Part shown: in pieces, positions 57,386-64,000 of the stretch
Position numbering within the stretch: the stretch's first letter is position 1
Layout of the letters: each line of letters starts with the position of its first letter
Source: Stichopus chloronotus
Lineage: Eukaryota > Echinodermata > Holothuroidea > Aspidochirotida > Stichopodidae
Assembly (NCBI GenBank): GCA_021234535.1
Contig: CM037830.1
Location: 15,679,116 to 15,743,115 of the forward strand
DNA: 64,000 nt
Direction of reading: 5' to 3'
Notes under the pieces: model-generated
Database searches by the model: none
Told to the model about the DNA's origin: nothing
Seen by the model: only the letters and a program-made list of their open reading frames with translations
Program-made: the position numbers and the translations under genes

Positions 57386-60204
57386 CTAATGAACAGGAAA
57401 AATGAAAACACAGTCAGTGAGCTCTACGTCCAATGTGCAGAGTGCAAACATCTTGAGACAAAGATTTTACATATATTTAATTTTTATCTTTCACAATTTG
57501 GAGGTTTTGGCTGGTCTAGGGACGGGAGGGGGGACATGGAAAATGAATGAGCTCTATCAGCTCAAAGTAGAATACATTCCATGGCACCAATCCTTACCAA
57601 ATTGAATAAGACGAATTGCAGAATGGTTCTTCAATGATACTTCACTTTCAAAATTCATTGCTGCTGCTTCTAGCAAAAGATCATCATTAAACGTCAGATA
57701 ACATCTTTCAAACATTCATTCTTGTTGCTGTAACTCTTGTGAACAACACACTAAACAAAAACAAGGCACATTATATTTTCTAACATATTTTGATTGTGTT
57801 GCTGGTGTACACGTACTGTATTCATGACAGCAACTGTTTTAAACTGAAAAAAAAAAACCACATCAGGACAAAATATATGCATTTCATAAAGTTAAAGGAA
57901 TACTGGAAACTGGTCAATGCTACTGACTTATTTGGTAATCACATCAAAATAACACAAGAAACTGTAGGGCATGCATGCATGCATACACACACAGGTTGTT
58001 GTAAACTCGGACAAGTTGGAACGAGAGAGTGTGAATGCAAGGGGGTTGGCAGGGTTGTTGGAACAGCTGAGAAACTTTGGAACATGATGACTTCACGGTC
58101 AAATATTTACGTTACACTCAAACACATTTGTTTGGGAAGAGAACATCAAAGACATACCAATCTCTTCTGTACAAATAGACAACACAGGATTTACACGAAG
58201 TAAAAAAAACAATTTCACAGGAACTTTAGGAAATAGGAAATAAAAAGACAACCATTTACAGGAAATATTAGTGGTAAAAACCAATGCGCAAACTATCTAT
58301 GACCTTCAAATAAAACATGCTCTAGGTTTAAATCGTTCTTTGATCTGGGACTGAACTCATCTACGTATAAACCTGAAAATTTAACCACGTAGGAAAACTT
58401 GAAATGAAGAGCTTACTGTAACATTTTCTGGAAAAAAAAATGTAAATACAGACAATACTGAGGGGAATTTGATGAAACAAATTTTGACTACTGATACCCT
58501 TACAAGGAGATTCAGTGATTGGATACTCCAAAAACATTCTTAACAGCAGTGCTAAAGTACACTACAGATATTAAACTCCTTGTCCAAACAGACCCCTTAG
58601 TACTAGGACATTACCTATGTGGTAGCAAATATGACAAAAAGCAGATATTTACAACCTTGCATTTGTCACTTATTTACATCACTTCCTACTTATTTTTCAT
58701 TTCTCCTTGTTTTTTTTTCTATTTTGTCTCTATTTTATTGCGTTTTAATTGGCTCAGTGGATAACATCTCTTGTTTGCTTTTCTAGCAAATTTAAATAGG
58801 TCAGCGACAGAGGAGAGCATCGGGGTGTATACGGAACGTCACAAAAAATACGACTATTAAAAGAAAATGACAAAGGTAGGTTGAAGCTGGTTAAATTATG
58901 GCTTCTATTCTACCATATATCATAGCCTATGTTTGATGACAATTTGTTACGTGGCACAGACAGGACTAGCAAAAGGGTAACATCCAAACACTCAAAGGTA
59001 GATACCTATTCCCTCCCCCTCCCTTTCTTGATTAACATGAACAAACTTGACATGATACAAGATACATTTTCAGGATTGATCACTTTCACAAGCACCAAAA
59101 CCACAGAAAAGTTTGGATGAATAGTACTGGGAGGGGGAGACATGGGGGGTAGAATCAATGACTTGATGGCAATATTGATTTTGTCTCTCCCAGAGAACCT
59201 TTACTTAAAACTGAATATTTTTCCACAGGGCAATGCAAGTTATTTTTCACTTTTGAACACCAAAACACAATCAACTTAAATGTTCTGTTTAACGTTTGAT
59301 ACCTGTCTCAGACAGTAATCAAGAGAAAGCACTGTACTCTGAAGAGAGAAAAAAAAGCCATACCATAGAGAGGGTTTCAGAGAAGGGAAAACATACTGAC
59401 TATGCATCCTCAAGTGATACAGCCACTGGATGCTACTAACGATATAAAAAATGAGCAAATCGGGGAAAGTCGCAATGATGCGTTAGTCAACTTTCACATT
59501 GCCATGCAAAGAACATGGTAAACTTACTGCAGCTGTCCCCTAGAGTGACAAAAAATAAAAGAAATTAGCAAGACAAAGTCATCAACAACACAGACGGATT
59601 ATGTAAAAGAGGGTTTGAGGTAAGACTCCTTCCGATAATTAATGGCAATCCCTTGCCAAGGGTAACGTTAAGTACATCATGAATTGCAACTGGAACCTAA
59701 ACTTCCTGCTAAAATTTGCAATAAAGGTCCCAAATTTTTGCAATAAGGAGATGAAAACGGTATCAACGTCCCTCACTCTTTCACCACATTTTTTTTTTTT
59801 TTGCTCGAAATGTTATCTGCAGACTTTCTCCTAACCGTAGTGTGTTATTTTTGGATCACATTGGACAGTAATTCGTAACCTGAAATACACAGATTGGTGC
59901 CTCAGATTGGAGGAGGATATTTGCCACTTCCTTCCTTAATGACACAGTGGTCCAGTATGTGGCTTTTTAATTCTAAATATACAAAACAAATTGAAGAGAA
60001 TTTAGGCTGGATGAATAAAAGCTCAGATGGGGGACGAAAGCGAAGATGACAGATTTTTCAAAACTTTTCAACAGATGTCCTCTTCTCGAGCAGGCATCTC
60101 AGAAAGTTAACTTGTACTTCAAGGTAACAGATTCGTCTCATTATCTCACAGCAATCGAGCACCTCGGAATTTCTTACATCACTTCATCATTTTTTTTTCT
60201 TTCA

Positions 60205-60440
60205 ATTTATTTATTCCAGCAATGAACAACTTACAATCTGAGGTGTACAATGACATACACAATATGATAGTCTACCGCATTGTCCACTGCAGATCGGCGG
60301 ATTTGTCGATGACAGTCGACCTCTACACGCATAACGTACGCAGTACGTGAAACTTACACCGGTGCACACTCTCTGGCTTTCACGCAATTCACGAGACGAT
60401 CCGTTGTCTTTGAAGTGTTTACACAATGTTTCAGGCTGAC
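60205..60440 (-). mobile_element. Possible LINE 3' end with poly(A)
   Basis: A minus-strand frame rich in cysteine (for example CTGVSFTYCVRYAC and CSGQCGRLSYCVC) ends just before ggaataaataaattgaaaga and a 9-A run. The placement of AATAAA next to an A tract at the end of a frame is typical of the 3' end of a non-LTR element. No reverse transcriptase is visible, so a chance arrangement or a processed transcript remnant remains possible. Confidence 0.3.
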
Positions 60441-60574
60441 AATTTTCTAAATATCCTGTGCAAGTTGCTGGGAGTCTTACAGGGGTTCACTGAGTTGATC
60501 AACAAGTTTGTGAGGATTTTAGAGGGTACAAACACATGACAATACTTACAAATGAGCATAATCAGTCAAGTTTC

Positions 60575-60857
60575 AAGTCCAATGGTTATGAAAACTGTCA
60601 TAATTTTTGAATTTTGTTACCCTTTTTTGACTTGTGTTTGACTTGTACTGGCTAGTGCATATGAATCAGTGCTAATGTGATATTGTCTAGTCACCAATTT
60701 TCAAAAGTCAAGTTGAATCATTAATTACACACTCATTAATTATGTTCCTTGGCATGTGAAACATAGGGATCCTCTTAGTCTGATCACCTGTCATTAGTTT
60801 GTGAAGGAAACTTGATGGGTTTAAGAAACAAAACAAATCAATGAGTCTTTTAAATAG
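60575..60857 (+). repeat. Interspersed family A, copy 4
   Basis: Blocks atgaatcagtgctaatgtga, ttgtctagtcaccaattttc, actcattaattatgttcctt, catagggatcctcttagt and tgtcattagtttgtgaagga. It is the clearest of the four copies. Confidence 0.8.
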
Positions 60858-61784
60858 TTAGCTTTTGGACGTCACCTATACTTCTCATCCTGGGGGTGAT
60901 TTTAAAAGATTTCCTGTATCCCTCAACAACGGATTAAGACAAAAAAAAAAAACTCTGTGCTGGGTTAGCAAATTCAGCCAAAATATGTCACTTTCTTCAG
61001 AAGTGCATGCAGACATCGCTATAAATCAACACTCAGTGCTGACAGAACGCTGTTTGTGCCCTTGCATATATGTGCCCTTTAAGTCCCCATACCTTGACAA
61101 AATACGCCGCAAATATAACCCTCAAGGGGTCTTGTTTAACTGTTAACTGACAAGGAATTTTAATCTCTCCCTCTGGAAATACAGTCTTTATCAACTTCAC
61201 AAAATGGTCTGCCGGTGTTTTAGAGACATTCCTAAATATCCGTTACCAGACAAGTTACATGAACTTGAAGGGCAACATTTTAACAGATCTATATATGGAG
61301 ATCTGTGTTAATGGTCGTAAAGTGAAAATTCTGAGAATAAAATTGGAATAATTTTTTTAAGGTATGAAGGAGCCAACATACTCTAAAAAAAAAACCTTAC
61401 ACTGAAATTTCTATTTCAACTCTGTCTGAATTTGCCTATGTTTGCCCACTGATGAACAATGCAGCTTTCTTTCATTTCACACACGACATTTTCCGAACAG
61501 ACATTTCTTAAGATGAGACCAGTGTTTTTAAATCTTCTCCTTCTTTTCGTTTTAAGATAATTCTAAAGGATTTATCAGTCGTTTATCGTGAACTTTCAAA
61601 GTAATTTTCAACTAACGTCAAGATAGTGAAATGAAGTTTCAGAAAAGGTATTATCAAAGGTAAGTGAAGGTTTGATCCTGCAAAGCTAAAGACACTTTAC
61701 GATTAATCAGCATAAAATACAAAGCATTTGTTAATGAAACCACATACTGGATCAACATCTCAAACAAACTTTGGAACTGGAAAC

Positions 61785-61990
61785 TATTAATTTTCAAACA
61801 TGACTTTTTGGTTTTTACTTATTTTTCAATGCCGTTTCCATTGCTTTTCAAAGAAGTAACTGCCATTTACGACCGTTGAATGAGAATGACATATTTCATC
61901 CGTGAACAACCTCCCATGTACATATCAAAAATAAAGAAAAACCAAAGATGAAACACAATGTTGTCCTCCTGTTTTTTTTTTTTCCTTACA
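61785..61990 (+). repeat. Interspersed family C, copy 2
   Basis: Partner of 23595-23800: ttaattttcaaacatgactt, ccattgcttttcaaagaagt, aacaacctcccatgtacata and caaaaataaagaaaaacc, followed by a 13-T run and ttacacacatgaa. Confidence 0.8.
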
Positions 61991-64000
61991 CACATGAACA
62001 CTTCAATACCCTTCAACTTTCACAAACTTGCCCTTTGTTTTCCGATATCTTTTTCTCTGTCCCACACTTTATGTGACCCATGTGTTCCCTCTGATATCTA
62101 ATAGTTATGTTTTAATATGAATTCATTCTAGGGTTATAAAATTGAAATTAGAAATATCAACTGCAAAATTTGACCAAAACATCTTGTGATATCAACTCGC
62201 CTGAGATTGTCAACACAATTCCTCCAGACATCTTCAGATGGGTATACTTTGCAAAGACAGGATGCAATCCTGCTTGAAACACAGTGCTCAAAAATGGAAG
62301 ATTTTTCCAACATTCTGTTATCAAAAAAGAAATAAATAACAAAATAACACCACAAAGTTTACCAAGTTGCAATTACTTGAAAAGGGAATGAATCAAGACT
62401 TTTTTGTGTGGTTTCTGTACTTTATGTCAATGATGTCAAGTGTATCGGTGTTTCAGCACATAGCAAATACACGCTGGTCCTTGAATTAGAGCACGGAAAG
62501 GAACCGTCTGACTTTCCTTAACATCCAAGAGAGAAACAGCCTGTAGGTCCAGATATAAAAAGATACCCTAGTTGACTTTCTACCACACATGAACTTATCA
62601 AAGAAGGTTACTCATCAGGGCTTATAATAATGATGATCATGACACCACAAAAAAAAAAAAATGATAAAACCAAATGACTGCAGGCAGCCTAGCAACCAAT
62701 CAATATTTTGGTGGGCCGGTTGTTATCTTGTTTTTGTGTCCTATACAAGTATATGTGTTTCATGTCTACCAACAGGCTTCATTTGTCATAATCTCCCCCC
62801 CCTCCACCACCACCACCACAGGAAGATGAAAAAAGAGGGAGGAAGCATAAGAAACCTAAAAGACACCATCTTTTACTTTGTAGGGAAATTCCACAGACAT
62901 TTCATTCATAGCCCTTGTAGAAAATGAACAGGAAGTAATTTTTTTAACTTTTCATTTTTGAAGGCAACTTTTTTTTCTTTTTTTTTCTTGTCTTCAAATG
63001 TTTCGAGTCACAGAACTGACAATGAGGTTAGGAGAAGGTACTGTAGGCATTTCCCCAGAATATGATGTATTCTGCGGTAAAGGATATCTTTTTGACAGCA
63101 TATCCAAAAGACTTTTTCTCATCAAACACTGTGATACTTTATGTAGAGGCATCTGTGACAAACTGATTCACGGTTCCTCTTTGACATGCAAATTGTGGTA
63201 CATCTAACTGTAACATTAGATAAAAATATTTATGAACAACATGTGTCTGCTATATCTGTTCTGAGACATCGTCTAATGGGATGGTGAAAGGTGACAGACG
63301 GACCCATTGGCACCTCTCTGATTTACAGCAGTGAGTGGATACATTGGTCCTGTATAACATTTTGAACTTGGTTGAGGAGGGGGGGGCAGATTGGTTTTCC
63401 CACGACTGGCATGGGACAGTGGTGCACAGTACCAGAAGGAAGTTGTTGTTGGAAATTTAAAGCAAATTGATAAGATTTAAAAATAACAGATTGTAACAAG
63501 GCTGCAGCAGAAATAACTTTGTGGTCCACTTCACTGCTTACTGTATCAACAAGGGAAAAGATAGTGGGCTGAAATGGATAGGAAAAATTTAAACAAAACA
63601 GAAAAAAAACAATAAAACTATTCCCAAGATTTGTTGAAAGTGTGCCTCCAATACAGCTAACCACTTTGTTTCTGAGTTGCTAAGGTCATGTTTTCATTCC
63701 CTCCTCTTGACTTGAAGACAAATAGAGCTCAAAACTACCTGAAGGGTTTGTATTCTCCTATGGGGCATTTTATCCTTAACTTGGGCCACCTTAAAACTTT
63801 TTTTTTTTCCAGTAGGGTCTTTACAGGTGTATCAAGTTGGTGTGTTATACGATACTGAAATACCAAGGATAAAGGATGGCATGTTAGTGTGATTTCTGAT
63901 TTCATAGCTTGGATGATGGAGAAGCCTCCTGGGCCTTTTGGTTGTGTGAATGAGGAGAATAGTGATACTGGGATAAGACAATGGCTGGTGGCATTGCATT

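Larger units (their letters stand above)
57386..64000. other. Intron or flanking sequence upstream of the TSP1-1 exon
   Basis: 6.6 kb in which I found no disintegrin or metalloprotease exon; there is no H-E-x-x-H-type zinc motif on the minus strand. It holds family A copy 4, family C copy 2 and a possible LINE tail. The phase 0 acceptor at 57386 shows that more coding sequence lies further right. Confidence 0.7.

Noticed and set aside
1..64000. CRISPR arrays, rRNA, bacterial operons or phage genes
   Set aside because: Tandem repeats here have degenerate units without unique spacers of constant length, and the gene structure is clearly spliced and metazoan.

Overview
This is eukaryotic genomic DNA from an animal: short, high-quality exons separated by long AT-rich introns with GT-AG borders, many dispersed and tandem repeats, and no operon-like packing. 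The repeat texture (short TIR elements, minisatellites, CA runs, a 'forever-decaying' direct-repeat landscape) and the protein family suggest an invertebrate deuterostome, with an echinoderm the best guess. The sequence alone does not settle the species.

One protein-coding gene dominates the window and is read on the minus strand from about 57385 down to 210, running off the left edge. It is the C-terminal two thirds of a GON-type ADAMTS protease (the ADAMTS9/ADAMTS20/GON-1 group). I could place 20 exons by translation, GT-AG borders and continuous reading phase. In transcript order they encode the end of the disintegrin-like region and first thrombospondin type 1 repeat (TSP1-1), the cysteine-rich module, the spacer, twelve further TSP1 repeats, and the start of the GON domain. 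The prodomain, metalloprotease and most of the disintegrin-like region must lie to the right of the window, and the rest of GON to the left.

Layout: 57.4-49.9 kb TSP1-1, Cys-rich and spacer; 50.1-39.1 kb a compact run of TSP1-2 to TSP1-8; 39.1-15.0 kb a 24 kb intron; 15.0-11.4 kb TSP1-9 to TSP1-11; 11.4-1.6 kb long introns around TSP1-12 and TSP1-13; 0.4-0.2 kb the GON exon. From TSP1-4 onward each repeat is a single exon bounded by phase 0 introns (the last one exits in phase 1 into GON).

The main oddity is that four TSP1 exons in the middle of the array (41959-42124, 40600-40769, 39076-39256 and 14808-14971) carry five single-base indels, while sixteen other exons (about 2.5 kb) carry none. 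This is either local assembly error or decay of the central array; because the exons are symmetric (0-0), skipping them would keep the frame. Two further GC-rich segments may be dead TSP1 exons.

The introns hold several repeat families that I could identify only by comparing the window with itself: a TTAA-flanked (piggyBac-like) MITE pair at 16.1 and 18.5 kb, a separate TIR element at 5.7-6.0 kb, a four-copy ~250 bp family, a two-copy family, and several minisatellites. No second intact gene was recognised on either strand, and I found no evidence for a novel multi-gene system.
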